Shown piece by piece: positions 24,893 to 39,853 of a stretch of 64,000 nucleotides of DNA. Source of the stretch: Pardosa pseudoannulata (lineage: Eukaryota; Arthropoda; Arachnida; Araneae; Lycosidae); NCBI GenBank assembly GCA_032207245.1, contig CM063498.1, positions 50,858,346-50,922,345 of the forward strand, in the 5' to 3' direction. The notes under the pieces were generated by a model. The model was not told the origin of the DNA. It did not search any database and worked only from the letters and a program-made list of their open reading frames with translations. How positions within the stretch are numbered: the stretch's first letter is position 1; each line of letters starts with the position of its first letter. The position numbers and the translations under genes are program-made.

Positions 24893-26074
24893 TTTTATGA
24901 AGTATTATATAAATACTATATAAAAATATAATATTCTTATAATTTTATATATAATAACTGCTTATGTGGTTTACTGCAGCCGCATTCAGTTTTTATCACC
25001 CATTATCTTTTATAATACAGCAATAATTATAAATATGATATTTTCTCAAAAAATATTTTGTACCTCAAAATATTAACAAAAACGATACTAAAGATACTAA
25101 ATGATTAACATCGATGGGAGAGCAGTATTTTTTTCAAAACTTTTGGAAATTTATTTTCTATAGATCCACCCTGAATGTTTTTTGAAATCTCAATGCAGAT
25201 ATAAATCATTCGCTATCGTTTTTATATTTCTGTTATCTCTGAAACTAGTTTTTGATACCTTCTCTATTGTAGCTAATAACATTTGTGAATTACTTTGAGT
25301 AAGAAGGACACCTATTCAATTCTTTCCCAGAAAATCACAGTCACACAGAAGTAGAAGTCGGATAATCCCTGTCAGACTATTCTTTGCGGTACATTATTGC
25401 TGTCAGATCAGAGAGGGAGTGTAAAATGTAACTGCCCTTGTGGTCAATAGAGCATACGATTGTGCAGGTCAGTAACATAAACCCTTTTCTTTACAAAGCA
25501 TGTTGGTAAATAACCTCAGGCATATGTACGCAGAAGTGTTGGAATACAAGATGAAAAAGAAAATTTAAAACAGACAAAAGTTTTCTGGAATCTTAAAAAC
25601 GGAAGTACATACAATTCAAACATTCTATGTTCGAGCTCCCTCAGACGTTTGAGAATTGAGAGTTATTCATTGGAAATATTCATAGGGAGTATTAATTTTT
25701 ATTTTGACAGAGCCTATGAATGACCCTGAGAAAATTAAACATGAATCATTCCTCTATGTTCTAGGCATAAAATGCACATAATACGGTAGAACCTGAAAAA
25801 AAATTGTAATTATAAAAAATAAAAGATGCCTTTCGTAAAATAATGCTACCGCAGCAGAAAGTTAAGCTAAATTGATCACTATTTGTAGTAGATAATAAAT
25901 ATTAAATAAAAACAGTAATAAAAGTTAACGTGTATTTTTCTTTAGTATTATGTATTCTACAATAGGAATATATTGAAAAATATTGCATTTGAATGAATAG
26001 CTTTACATGTATGTATATATGTACGTGTATACATTTCTATGTATATGTGCGTATATATGCATATATATGTATAT

Positions 26075-26608
<534 letters not shown>

Positions 26609-27668
26609 TGATTCAAAGCCTGAAAAGAAATATATTTCGAGCGATACCATCTACTTTTACGCTATATATATGTGTGTTTGTGTGTGGTTAGATGCCCAAC
26701 CATATATATGTGTATGTGTGTGTACATGTATACATTTATAACTCTTCTGAGCGCCTCGGCCAGAAGGCATGCATCCCTGTTCTCCTCAACTATATTTTAT
26801 ACTCTGTATAGGAAAGAAAATTTTAATAAACTATGGTAACTTTAAACAAAGGGGGCTGTTATAAAATTAACACTCATTCGAATACATCTATGTAATTTTA
26901 AAATTTTCTATTCTGTAATTTACATTAATTTCATTGGTAGCATATTAAATTTTTATGCGATGTTCTTATTGCAATCAGTCTATCTACACCAGGTCAAAAA
27001 GTCACTCACTTCCGTTACATACTTTTGTTTTCTGCATTTCTTAAATGCATGCGAACGTAAAAATATATTATTAATAATTACAAGCATCGGTACTGAGATA
27101 CAGGTGAATGATAAACGTATTAAAATATCTAAGAAATTATAACCAGTTAGTATAAGTATAACAACAATTAAAACAACTTAATAACGTGCTTATTTATTTC
27201 TCATAAGAGTGCTTTTTCTGGCCTATAGAAACAGTCGTAGAATTCAAAGCGTTTACAATGGCAAAAAGATAGTAATGATCTCACTTTTTTCCTTCGACAA
27301 TATACATCTAGATTAAGAACGTATAAAATACGATCGGAAGGAACTGTCATAAATTCAGACTTTCGTTTTGATGTGTGTAAAAGGAATGTAAACTCTATTA
27401 TTTAAGTTCAACATTTAATTTGGGTGTCAAGAAAAAATGAAACTAAATAACACTGCATGAACTGAGAAAATTGTGAAAAACTTAAGGGTGAATAATATTT
27501 TACATATTACATATATATTAATTTATGCATAATATATGTATACATGTGCATATAAATATAAATCCGTGTGCTTATACATGCCTTTATGTGTATTTACAGC
27601 TATATCTGTAATTCTATAAATGCGTCTGTACATGTTCGTGTATTATTTCTATCAAACTTAGTTGTTTG

Positions 27669-27670
<2 letters not shown>

Positions 27671-27727
<57 letters not shown>
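27671..27727. repeat. (TA)n microsatellite
   Basis: A pure TA run of about 57 bp, at the site equivalent to 17058-17144. Confidence 0.95.
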
Positions 27728-27730
<3 letters not shown>

Positions 27731-28726
27731 AAATTTCACAATTTGAATCCTAATTAAAATATCAAACTTATATAGGAAGATTTAGGAAAAAATGATTACA
27801 TATTTACTTTCAAAGTGCATTTATGAAAGATTAAGCTACTAATCTTTTTTGTATACTATTTTTCTAAAAATTACTTAACACTTTACACTTAAAGGTTACG
27901 TAACATTTCGAAACATAACATTCTATATTTTTTTTATTTTGTATTTTATAACTGATTTGAATTTTTATGTTCAATAACGTTAAAATTGTTGAAAGTATAT
28001 ATCCTTAATCTTTTTTAAACTTTAAATATACTAACTAAAATTTCGTTCAACCTAATTTACTTCCTGACAAAAAAAAAAAAAAAAAAAAAATATTTTTGTT
28101 AAAATTGGCCACATTTCTACATGGGAACAAATTTGAATAAAGTAGAATGTATAATTATTAGAATATGCCCCAATACCAATAAAAAAAAATAGACTAAAAA
28201 GTAATAAAATCAATTAAAATCATACAATAAATTAAATACTTGACTAAGCACTTGAATCTTAATTAAAATATAACTTATCATTCGAAATGTATATAAAAAG
28301 CCTAAAAACTTTTTTTCCTCCACTTTTTATTTATTAAGTAAGGTTCTTCAGTATCAATAAAAAAAATTTAGCACAATCATAACACACCTAATTTTAAATT
28401 TTTTCTATAAAACATTTCTTTGGATAATAAAAACAACATATATTTAACATTGAAATTCCGTCTGTAAACAAATTTCCCACCCCCCACCCCCGAAAAAAAA
28501 GGAAAGAAAGATGTCTCCCCAACAAGTGAAGAAGAGTAAAAAAAACACCACTATAAAAAAGTTAGAAACAAAAATTATTTTAAAACTAAAATGCTTTATT
28601 GATATTGCTAAAATTATACAAAACGATAAACAAACATTTCTAGTCAACTGGTCACGTCAAAATTTCACAAGAGGATACACGAGATCACTGTAAATATATA
28701 GCTGAACTCACTTTTCAACTGCATAT

Positions 28727-28732
28727 TTTATT
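28727..28732 (-). terminator. Candidate poly(A) signal for ORF copy 4
   Basis: AATAAA on the minus strand, about 200 bp past the stop of the ORF at 28931-29476. Confidence 0.4.
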
Positions 28733-28755
28733 TCACTTCGAAAACCAAGCAATGA

Positions 28756-28899
28756 TTAATCTTGCATCAACTGGAGCTGCTCATCAGCATACTTGAACAG
28801 ATCTTCTTAACCAGGAAAGGCTCCCTGGTAAACGGTCATATAATATCCAGCCCGTTGAAGAAGGTAGCAGAAGAACCCCTCGTGGTCCACTTCGAAGAC
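28756..28899 (-). pseudogene. Broken C-terminal paralogue fragment upstream of copy 4
   Basis: Same structure as 18169-18312, including the in-frame TAA after AFPG. There is no extra frameshift. Confidence 0.78.
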
Positions 28900-28930
28900 A
28901 TATCACTCAGTTTTCTAGTATCAACTGGAG

Positions 28931-29476
28931 CTACTCTTCAGCATATTTGGCCAGAACTTCATAGCCGGGAAAGGCTTTCTGATAAACGGTCATATAATGT
29001 CCAGCACGTTGAAGGAAGTAGCGAACGAATCCTTCGTGCTCATCTACTTCTGCGATTTTGCAGCAAAACTGGCAGACAGTTAACAGGAAAGAAAAGTAAA
29101 ATCCGGGAGATTTAGAAATTAAATACAAACGGCACCATCCCACGACAAAATTTTCTATTTCCTCAAGGGCCCTGAAGAATTCAGCCCTACTGTTGTTGGT
29201 GACGATTATGGAATGGATGCTGATCCGATTGTTGACATCGTAATTTGGGTAACGTCGCCGGGTTTCGTTGAGCATTCGTATGATGAACATCCCGATCTCC
29301 GGCTTAAAATCCCCGTTCAAGCTCTCTTGGATGTTTAAGGAGCTCACCCTGGTTCTTGTTTCCTCATCGACAATAGGGTCGTTTGCAATCACGAACAAGA
29401 ACACGTCTTTGATGAATTGACGCATTCGAACCTTTTCGGGCCGGAGAGCATCCTGTATACGACTTTCAATATCCAT
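28931..29476 (-). CDS. Intronless 181-codon ORF, copy 4 (last one)
   Basis: The translation is identical to the other three copies. It is the last intact ORF in the array; the next two units lack the locus because of the shared deletion. The short upstream frames are kept at 29389-29625 and 29622-29819. Confidence 0.6.
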   Translation of the reverse strand: MDIESRIQDALRPEKVRMRQFIKDVFLFVIANDPIVDEETRTRVSSLNIQESLNGDFKPEIGMFIIRMLNETRRRYPNYDVNNRISIHSIIVTNNSRAEFFRALEEIENFVVGWCRLYLISKSPGFYFSFLLTVCQFCCKIAEVDEHEGFVRYFLQRAGHYMTVYQKAFPGYEVLAKYAEE

Positions 29477-32009
29477 TTTAAAGAGGAAAGAAAATACGAT
29501 ACTCCTTCAACGATATACAGGACGAGACTAAAATGGTAGAATAGGTATGCTAACGGCACTTCACTTTCCCTACACAATGACGCGATAAACACAGTACGAA
29601 AACGCTCTCCAAAAATTGGTTTCATAGGTAAAGATAGGATTTTTCTGATTGGCGGAAATACATAGGCGGTTTATAACATTCCAGGGAACTGACCAATACT
29701 TTCACTCTCACTGATAAGAAATTTCCTAAGAAACAGGTGTGTCCTACGTAAACATATCCATCCCCCCTCCCTATTGTGGTGGGATTACCATATAATAATG
29801 AAGACCACTTCTGGTGCAAAGTTTCTGGAAAAGATTCAGAAGAGAAAACTAGTGATTTTCATGTACTTTTCTATACAAAATCTCAGTGCCACTGTTTGGT
29901 AATTAGGAAATATTTTCTAAAATTTTCATGAGATTTAAAGTTAAATATATACGTCATTCAAAATAATAAAATGAAAAACGAGTGATTTTTAATCGGATAT
30001 TAACATGTAGGCAATATTTTAATGTCTATTAAGAGAAAAAATAGTAAACATAAGGAAAAGATGCCATGTTCTGTTAATGTTTCAGAGCCAAACTTTTATT
30101 GAAGTAAGCTTTATCTTAATTGCTTTCTAATATAAAGACAAAACGAAAACAATTTTAATAATTGTTATAATTTAAACTTCAATCTAGATTAAACAGGAAA
30201 AATGTGTTCCGCTTGATTATATGAAATAAAATTTAAATATATGTAAAAGGGATTTGAATAGCTGGAGGGACTTGTATACAAATGCAAGTTTAAATAAAAA
30301 TGGTAAGTGCATCAAATAAATTTTATACTTATATTTATTTTTAAAGTACTATAAACGGTATTTGGAAATATGTATCAATAACAACCTATCAAGCACAAAC
30401 ATCTATATTTTGTTTCTGTATTCACTTTTTCGACAAATCTTACACACTCACTTTTTAGACTCGCGTTACCAAAGTTTAACGAGAAATGAAACTATTTGTG
30501 AGACAGTTGTTAGGAAAATTTTCAAATTTTAATAGATACAGTCTTAGAAAATGCTATTACGTATAAAAATTAGAATGTGTAATTTTAGCAAACTTGTATT
30601 TTTTTTTTTTTTTTAGTTTATAGATATCATAATTCGAATACTTATCTTATTTGAAATATTTTTGGAATTCGAATTATATTTCTCCGACAAATGTTACGGT
30701 AAGAAGGACTGTCTGGTGACTTGGTATGCATCTTGATCTAGAGTTGATCACAACCGTTTGGTTTCACACCCGAAACTATTTATTTCAAGTTTTTTTAGGG
30801 AGGAGGTTATAAGACATTAATTTAAGAATCGCTTAAATGTACGGTATAAAGAGTTACTTTTGTATTTTATCTTCTCAAAACTGAGGAATAAAAAATGCTG
30901 CATTAGCAAGAATCCTACTTGAGGATTTTTCGCATTTCATAAAATCTGCGGTGAAGCTCAAAATAATATGAAATTAGCCTTGACAAAAACTCAACAAAGA
31001 ATAAAACAATTAAGGAAAATCCAAGTTCAGACTTATTAGATTTATTAATATTTAATGAAAAAAAATATCATGTAACATAAGATTTCCTTATTCGTTTATT
31101 AAGTTACAATTTCTTTTATTTCTATTGTAAGATATGTCCTAAGATTTTTATTAGTATTTGAATGTATTATTATTTATTCTGTTTCAAATTTATAGAACTA
31201 TTTAATGTACACAAAAAACTTTGTTCTGATTAAAAACTATTAATTAAACTGCAATTGATTGTAACTGATCAGGATCATAAAAACATTAATATTTGAACAG
31301 AAAGATATTGCCTCAGCTTACACAACGCTATTAAATTTTACACTTAAATAACATTTTTGTCAAATAATAGTATACTTGTGTTGCATTATAATTTAACAAA
31401 ATGGGGGGAGACCGTTGCATTCACAAATTTATCGATCAGTAGCGCTATCAGTAGCGCCATGGTAGTGTATAAAATTTTTAGCCTAAACTTTATTAGTGTG
31501 AATTTAGTGTAAATATTATATACATTTAACAATACACTAAAAACAACATACTTTGTGTAAATTTAGTCTAAATTAGAATTTTAAAATTTCACACTTATAT
31601 TTTTTAAAAATTATATTACAATACTCACTTGTGTTTTATTATAAATTCACAAAATGATGGAGAGGGCGTTACACTAAAAAAATTATCTATTTATAGCCCT
31701 TTCTTTGAAACCCATCCGTAAAATAAGTCTCCCAACGGTACTGCCCGAAAAAACGTCTTTTCTTCAAACTTCTAAAGCTCTTAAAGTTTGTACTCTTTTA
31801 AAATTATTTTCTTCTTTCATAATTTGGTTAAAATTGTTTTTAGGAAACACAGACTTAATTCTTCTCTTATCGACACAGTGACTTCATTAGAGCATAAGAA
31901 AGAATGAATCGAGTTTAACGAAAAATCGATGTATGATTGCTAAAAATATGTATTTAAGAATTTTGCGTAATGAATTTTGTTTTTCACGTCAAAAAATTAT
32001 ATATCTTAT

Positions 32010-32134
32010 CCTTTTTGTAACACTGTGAGTGAGGAATATTCAGTTAGGAAAATTCAGTGTAACATTTTTGTAACATCGTGAGTGAGGAAAATTCAGTGTA
32101 ACATTGTAACATCGTGAGTGAGGAAAATTCAGTG
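32010..32134 (+). repeat. Minisatellite, three units (copy 4)
   Basis: Three GTGAGTGAGGAA units; one interval is shortened (TAACATTGTAACATC). Confidence 0.85.
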
Positions 32135-32268
32135 ATTAAAACGCATGCACTGTGAAATCATGTCACTCACTTTATAATATCACCTTTATTTCTTTGTTTA
32201 AAAAATAATCAATACCTCAGGAGGTGGGAGGCCAAGCTGGGTTTTCTGCTTTTTGTCTCTGCTTCTAA

Positions 32269-32457
32269 ATGACGAGGACCCACTTGAGCGATATTCGTAT
32301 TTTCATTCTAGTATTGTTCGTTAAAACGAACGACGCACGCATTTGCCTGGATAGGACTAGCATATGGCTCAATCGTGCTTGGTTTGACCACGTGGCATCA
32401 GAAATAAGAACAGTACTTCGAGATATCTCAATCAGGGGATCGTGTTTGTTTGTATAG
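32269..32457 (+). CDS. Possible 68-codon ORF, frameshifted at the end (copy 4)
   Basis: It is equivalent to 3325-3531, but a four-base insertion (TGTTTGTTTG) shortens the frame to 62 codons. This weakens the case for coding function. Confidence 0.15.
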   Translation: MTRTHLSDIRIFILVLFVKTNDARICLDRTSIWLNRAWFDHVASEIRTVLRDISIRGSCLFV

Positions 32458-32909
32458 TCAGTTACAAAAACCATCCTAAGTTAATCTTTAGACATAGACA
32501 TAATCATAGACAAGACTAAAAAATCTACTCATTTTTCTTAAAAGTAAAACCAACTAACTTTCCTTACCTTATAACTTCCCTTAATACTCTTAATATATAG
32601 CAGGTAAATTAACTAAATTCTCTTCTAAATTATTAAGATCTAGGCGAACTTTTCTTGTAACGGAAAAAAACGTTTAATGCCCTCATACAGGTGGTGTTAT
32701 TTTTCAGGCTCAGTAAACAAATCAAGGTAATTTTCCTTACAACAGCGAACGGAAAACTGCGGTCTCCAGCCAACAAGGGCTACAATATACGATATTTATG
32801 TGATATAATAAATTTTAATAAAGAATATCAATATCTACAATTCAAATATATTGCTAATCACTGTCCACTCTCGTATTATTATAAGCATAATTGTCATTCA
32901 TTTTGTACT

Positions 32910-33119
32910 TCAAAACGTGGCGATTGGGTCTTTACCCTTTCGTCCTTTAACATTTAGAAGGATCCATAGCAGGCAAATTTCACTCTTAGTACCTGGTGAG
33001 AAATCCCACTGCTTCCATGGATGTCCATAGGCATTTGGAATAGGATTTAAGAAGTAGATCCTGGTCTCAATAAATCCCCGTGTAGTAAACAGTATATCGT
33101 ACCGTTCTAACCAATTCCA
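32910..33119 (-). other. ATG-less 69-codon open frame (copy 4)
   Basis: It is equivalent to 3978-4187 and open throughout. Confidence 0.3.
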
Positions 33120-35264
33120 TTATAGGGTAATTACAGTTTACATTTGAGAGAATTTTCGAGTGAATAGTGATGACATTATTAAAAAGTAAGGTATTGCTTC
33201 TTGTTGTTTAGGTTATTGTGCCCCAATATACGCACAACAAAATGCAAAGTGAATTCGGAGTGCCCTTCTGGCTGGACAGAGAAATATCTTTAGGTCGTTA
33301 AAAATTATAGAATAAGCTATATCGACCCCTTTAATATATTCTTTTTTTCACACGGTTAGGAACTGTGTTTCTCTATCCTGAACTAGAACATTGATTTATA
33401 TATGTACCAGCACGAATCAATACTTTTTCTTATGATTTAAACTAGTAAGAGGGCGATAGATATGTGTTCATATTTATTACACCATTTCTTATGATTATCG
33501 AATTACTTGTCTGGTTCGAATCGTTGAGGTTATTATATTTGATGGTAAGTGAAAATGCAAAATCTGCAAAAAAGCCACTGTTGACACAGAAAATAAATAA
33601 AAATTTATAAACTTCATTTTAATAAAGTTAAAAATTTTAAACGCACATAAATTTCAATCTACGTTACATTAGCATTTCTTTATATTATTTTGGTGTTTAT
33701 AGTACAGGAATCATTCGATGCAATTTATCCTCTAAGTTTATATATAATTTTTCTTTAAATTTTTAAAAATATTAAAGGACAAATTCATATTTTTAGAGTT
33801 TCATTTTTTAAAAGAGTTATATAATATATTTTGTTAAAATAATAACATTTCAAAAATTTGCCATGTGATTAATAATTTGGAACTGTATGAACTATATATT
33901 TGAATTAGTATGAAAATATATCAATGAGTAACTGAACAGAATTTCTTTTATATAATTTGAATTAAAATGGAGATATAAAAATTTCAGTTTGGATAATCTT
34001 GGAATATATTATTCAGAAATAAATGAATTTTAGTTCCATGTAGATGTTGTAGCATATACAGCTGTGATATAAAAATCATATTAAATATTTTATGAAGTAT
34101 TATATAAATACTATATAAAAATATAATATTCTTATAATTTTATATATAATAACTGCTTATGTGGTTACAGCAGCCGCATTCAGTTTTTATCACCCATTAT
34201 CTTTTATAATACAGCAATAATTATGATATTTTCTCAAAAAATATTTTGTACCTCAAAATATTAACAAAAACGATACTAAAGATACTAAATGATTAACATC
34301 GATGGGAGAGCAGTATTTTTTTCAAAACTTTTGGAAATTTATTTTCTATAGATCCACCCTGAATGTTTTTTGAAATCTCAATGCAGATATAAATCATCCG
34401 CTATCGTTTTTATATTTCTGTTATCTCTGAAACTAGTTTTTGATACCTTCTCTATTGTAGCTAATAACATTTGTGAATTACTTTGAGTAAGAAGGACATC
34501 TATTCAATTCTTTCCCAGAAAATCACATTCACATAGAAGTATTAGTCGGATAATCCCTGTCAGACTATTCTTTGCGGTACATTATTGCTGTCAGATCAGA
34601 GAGGGAGTGTAAAATGTAACTGCCCTTGTAGTCAATAGAGGATACGATTGTGCAGGTCAGTAACATAAACCCTTTTCTTTACAAAGCATGTTGGTAAATA
34701 ATCTCAGGTAGATGTACGCAGAAGTGTTGGAATACAAGATGAAAAAGAAAATTTAAAACAGACAAAAGTTTTCTGGAATCTTAAAAACGGAAGTACATAC
34801 AATTCAAACATTCTATGTTCGAGCTCCCTCAGACGTTTGAGAATTGAGAGTTATTCATTGGAAATATTCATAGGGAGTATTAATTTTTATTTTGACAGAG
34901 CCTATGAATGACCCTGAGAAAATTAAACATGAATCATTCCTCTATGTTCTAGGCATAAAATGCACATAATACGGTAGAACCTGAGAAAAAATTTGTAATT
35001 ATAAAAAATAAAAGATGCCTTTCGTAAAATAAAGCTACCGCAGCAGAAAGGTTAAGCTAAATTGACCACTATTTGTAGTAGATAATAAAAATTAAAAGCT
35101 AAAAACAGTAATAAAAGTTAACGTGTATTTTTCTTTAGTATTATGTATTCTACAATAGGAATATATTGAAAAATATTGCATTTGAATGAATAGCTTTACA
35201 TGTATGTATATATGTACGTGTATACATTTCTATGTATATGTGCGTATATATGCATATATATGTA

Positions 35265-35584
35265 TATATACATGTATATATATATATAAATACATCTATC
35301 TATCTATATATATATATACATTTATGTGTGTATATATATATATGTATATATATACACACATATATATACACAAGTGTGTGTATATATATATAATTCAGTC
35401 AGTGGATAAAAAAATTGACATCTATTTCAGAAAAAAGCTTAGGTAAATAGGTTTGAAAAATTTTAAGTCGAGGACACTCCTTTAAATAAGACATTTTTAG
35501 CTGGTAAAATAGATTTTAAGGAATAAGAATGGAAAAGAGAAATGTTTTTATGAGATATTAAAGTGTAATAAATTTGATATATCC

Positions 35585-35671
<87 letters not shown>

Positions 35672-35672
35672 G
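35265..35672. repeat. Microsatellite belt (copy 4)
   Basis: A short (TA)n/(ATCT)n block at about 35265-35392 and (CA)n(TA)n at about 35588-35671. Confidence 0.95.
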
Positions 35673-36375
35673 TTTGATTCAAAGCCTGAAATAAATATAT
35701 TTCGAGCGATACCATCTACTTTTACGCTATCATATATGTGTGTTTGTGTGTGGTTAGATGCGCAACCATATATATGTGTATGTGTGTGTACATGTATACA
35801 TTTATAACTCTTCTGAGCGCCTCGGCCAGAAGGCATGCATCCCTGTTCTCCTCAACTATATTTTATACTCTGTATAGGAAAGAAAATTTTAATAAACTAT
35901 GGTAAATTTAAACAAAGGGGGCTGTTATAAAATTAACACTCATTCGAATACATCTATGTAATTTTAAAATTTTCTATTCTGTAATTTACATTAATTTCAT
36001 TGGTAGCATACTAAATTTTTATGCGATGTTCTTGGTGCAATCAGTCTATCTACACCAGGTCAAAAAGTCACTCACTTCCGTTACATACTTTTGTTTTGTG
36101 CATTTCTTAAATGCATGCGAACGTAAAAATATATTATTAATAATTACAAGCATCGGTACTGAGATACAGGTGAATGATAAACGTATTAAAATATCTAAGA
36201 AATTATAACCAGTTAGTATAATTATAACAACAATTAAAACAACTTAATAACGTGCTTATTTATTTCTCATAAGAGTGCTTTTTCTGGCCTATAGAAACAG
36301 TCGTAGAATTCAAAGCGTTTACAATGGCAAAAAGATAGTAATGATCTCACTTTTTTCCTTCGAGAATATACATCT

Positions 36376-36445
<70 letters not shown>
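36376..36445. repeat. (TA)n at the deletion junction (copies 4/5)
   Basis: A TA run of about 70 bp sits exactly where sequence present in the full units is missing. It is followed by a small duplication of the motif ATCATTCGAAATGTATAT (near 36451 and again, slightly changed, near 36482). Confidence 0.9.
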
Positions 36446-36450
<5 letters not shown>

Positions 36451-38756
36451 TCATTCGAAATGTATATTATATGAAATGAATATCATTCGAATTGTATATA
36501 AAATGCCTAAAAACTTTTTTTCCTCCACTTTTTATTTATTAAGTAAGGTTCTTCAGTATGAATAGAAAAAAATTAGCACAATCATAACACACCTAATTTT
36601 AAATTTTTTCTATAAAAAATTTCTTTGGATAATAAAAACAACAGATATTTAACATTGAAATTCCGTCTGTAAACAAATTTCCCTATATACGTCATTCATA
36701 ATAAAATGAAAAACGAGTGATTTTTAATCGGATATTAACATGTAGGCAATATTTTAATGTCTATTAAGAGAAAAAATAGTAAACATAAGGAAAAGATGCC
36801 ATGTTCTGTTAATGTTTCAGAGCCAAACTTTTATTGAAGTAAGCTTTATCTTAATTGCTTTCTAATATAAAGACAAAACGAAAACAATTTTAATAATTGT
36901 TATAATTTAAACTTCAATCTAGATTAAACAGGAAAAATGTGTTCCGCTTGATTATATGAAATAAAATTTAAATATATGTAAAAGGGATTTGAATAGCTGG
37001 AGGGACTTGTATACAAATGCAAGTTTAAATAAAAATGGTAAGTGCATCAAATAAATTTTATACTTATATTTATATTTTAAAGTACTATAAACGGTATTTG
37101 GAAATATGTATCAATAACAACCTATCAAGCACAAACATCTATATTTTGTTTCTGTATTCACTTTTTCGACAAATCTTACACACTCACTTTTTAGACTCGC
37201 GTTACCAAAGTTTAACGAAAAATGAAACTATTTGTGAGACAGTTGTTAGGAAAATTTTCAAATTTTAATAGATACAGTCTTAGAAAATGCCATTACGTAT
37301 AAAAATTAGATTATGTAATTTTAGCAGACTTGTATTTTTTTTTTTTTTTTAGTTTATAGATATCATAATTCGAATACTTATCTTATTTGAAATATTTTTG
37401 GAATTCGAATTATATTTCTCCGACAAATGTTACGGTAATAAGGACTGGCTGGTGACTTGGTATGCATCTTGATCTAGAGTTGATCACAACCGTTTGGTTT
37501 CACACCCGAAACTATTTATTCCAAGTTTTTTTAGGGAGGAGGTTATAAGACATTAATTTAAGAATCGCTTAAATGTACGGTATAAAGAGTTACTTTTGTA
37601 TTTTTTCTTCTCAAAACTGTGGAATAAAAAATGCTGCATTAGCAAGAATCCTACTTGAGGATTTTTCGCATTTCCTAAAATCTGCGGTGAAGCTCAAAAT
37701 AAAATATGAAATTAGCCTTGACAAAAACTCAACAAAAAATAAAACAATTAAGGAAAATCCAAGTTCAGACTTATTAGATTTATTAATATTTAATGAAAAA
37801 AAATATCATGTAACATAAGATTTCCTTATTCGTTTATTAAGTTACAATTTCTTTTATTTCTATTGTAAGATATGTCCTAAGATTTTTATTAGTATTTGAA
37901 TGTATTATTATTTATTCTGTTTCAATTTTATAGAACTATTTAATGTACATAAAAAACTTTGTTCTGATTAAAAACTATTAATTAAACTGCAATTGATTGT
38001 AACTGATCAGGATCATAAAAACATTAATATTTGAACAGAAAGATATTGCCTCAGCTTACACAACGCTATTAAATTTTACACTTAAATAACATTTTTGTCG
38101 AATAATAGTATACTTGTTGCATTATAATTTAACAAAATGGGGGGAGACCGTTACATTCACAAATTTATCGATCTGTAGCGCTATCAGTAGCGCCATGGTA
38201 GTGTATAAAAGTTTTAGCCTAAACTTTATTAGTGTGAATTTAGCGTAAATATTATATACATTTAATAATACACTAAAAATAACATATTTTGTGTAAATTT
38301 AATGTAAATTAGAATTTTAAAATTTTACACTTATATATTTTTAAAATTATATTACAATACTCACTTGTGTTTTATTATAAATTCACAAAATGATGGAGGG
38401 GGCGTTACACTAAAAAAAATTATCTATTTATAGCCCTTTTTTTTAAACCCATCCGTAAAATAAGTCTCCCAACGGTACTGCCCGAAAAAAACGCCTTTTC
38501 TTCAAACTTCTAAAGCTCTTAAAGTTTTGTACTCTTTTAAAATTATTTTCTTCTTTCATAATTTGGTTAAAATTATTTTTAGGAAACACAGACTTAATTC
38601 TTCTCTTATCGACACAGTGACTTCATTAGAGCATAAGAAAGAATGAATCGAGTTTTACGAAAAATCGATGTATGATTGCTAAAAATATGTATTTAAGAAT
38701 TTTGCGTCATGAATTTTGTTTTTCACGTAAAAAAATTATATATCTTATCCTTTTTG

Positions 38757-38877
38757 TAGCACTGTGAGTGAGGAATATTCAGTTAGGAAAATTCAGTGTA
38801 ACATTTTTGTAACATCGTGAGTGAGGAAAATTCAGTGTAACATTTTTGTAACATCGTGAGTGAGGAAAATTCAGTGA
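38757..38877 (+). repeat. Minisatellite, three units (copy 5)
   Basis: Three GTGAGTGAGGAA units, as in copy 3. Confidence 0.85.
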
Positions 38878-39008
38878 TTAAAACGCATGCACTGTGAAAT
38901 CATGTCACTCACTTTATAATATCACCTTTATTTCTTTGTTTAAAAAATAATCAATACCTCAGGAGGTGGGAGGCCAATCTGGGTTTTCTGCTTTGTCTCT
39001 GCTTCTAA

Positions 39009-39215
39009 ATGAGGAGGACCCACTTGAGCGATATTCGTATTTTCATTCTAGTATTGTTCGTTAAAACGAACGACGCACGCATTTGCCTGGATAGGACTAG
39101 CATATGGCTCAATCGTGCTTGGTTTGACCACGTGGCATCAGAAATAAGAACAGTACTTCGAGATATCTCAATCAGACGATCGTGTTTGTATAGTCAGTTA
39201 CAAAAACCATCCTAA
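39009..39215 (+). CDS. Possible 68-codon ORF (copy 5)
   Basis: It is equivalent to 3325-3531, with Thr2 to Arg and a Gly to Arg change. The frame is intact although the associated 181-codon ORF has been lost from this unit. Confidence 0.2.
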   Translation: MRRTHLSDIRIFILVLFVKTNDARICLDRTSIWLNRAWFDHVASEIRTVLRDISIRRSCLYSQLQKPS

Positions 39216-39643
39216 TTAATCTTTAGACATAGACATAATCATAGACAAGACTAAAAAATCTACTCATTTTTCTTAAAAGTAAAACCAACTAACTTTCCTT
39301 ACCTTATAACTTCCCTTAATACTCTTAATATATAGCAGGTAAATTAACTAAATTCTCTTCTAAATTATTAAGATCTAGGCGAACTTTTCTTGTAACGGAA
39401 AAAACGTTTAATGCCCTCATACAGGTGGTGTTATTTCTCAGGCTCAGTAAACAAATCAAGGTAATTTTCCTTACAACAGCGAACGGAAAACTGCGGTCTC
39501 CAGCCAAGAAGGGCTACAATATACGATATTTATGTGATATAATAAATTTTAATAAAGAATATCAATATCTACAATTCAAATGAATTGCTAATCACTTTGC
39601 ACTCTCGTATTATTATAAGCTTAATTGTCATTCATTTTGTACT

Positions 39644-39853
39644 TCAAAACGTGGCGATTGGGTCTTTACCCTTTCGTCCTTTAACATTTAGAAGGATCCA
39701 TAGCAGGCAAATTTCACTCTTAGTACCTGGTGAGAAATCCCACTGCTTCCATGGATGTCCATAGGCATTTGAAATAGGATTTAAGAAGTAGATCCTGGTC
39801 TCAATAAATCCCCGTGTAGTAAACAGTATATCGTACCGTTCTAACCAATTCCA
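39644..39853 (-). other. ATG-less 69-codon open frame (copy 5)
   Basis: It is equivalent to 3978-4187 with one Pro to Ser change, still open. Confidence 0.3.

Larger units (their letters stand above)
28908..36683. repeat. Macrosatellite unit, copy 4 (3' part deleted)
   Basis: It begins as a full unit with the 181-codon ORF but ends in the short form. After CATCTAGAT near 36370 about 965 bp of normal sequence is replaced by a (TA)n run. After AATTTCCC near 36683 about 1.47 kb is missing, including the paralogue fragment, the 181-codon ORF and its upstream region that would start the next copy. Confidence 0.95.
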
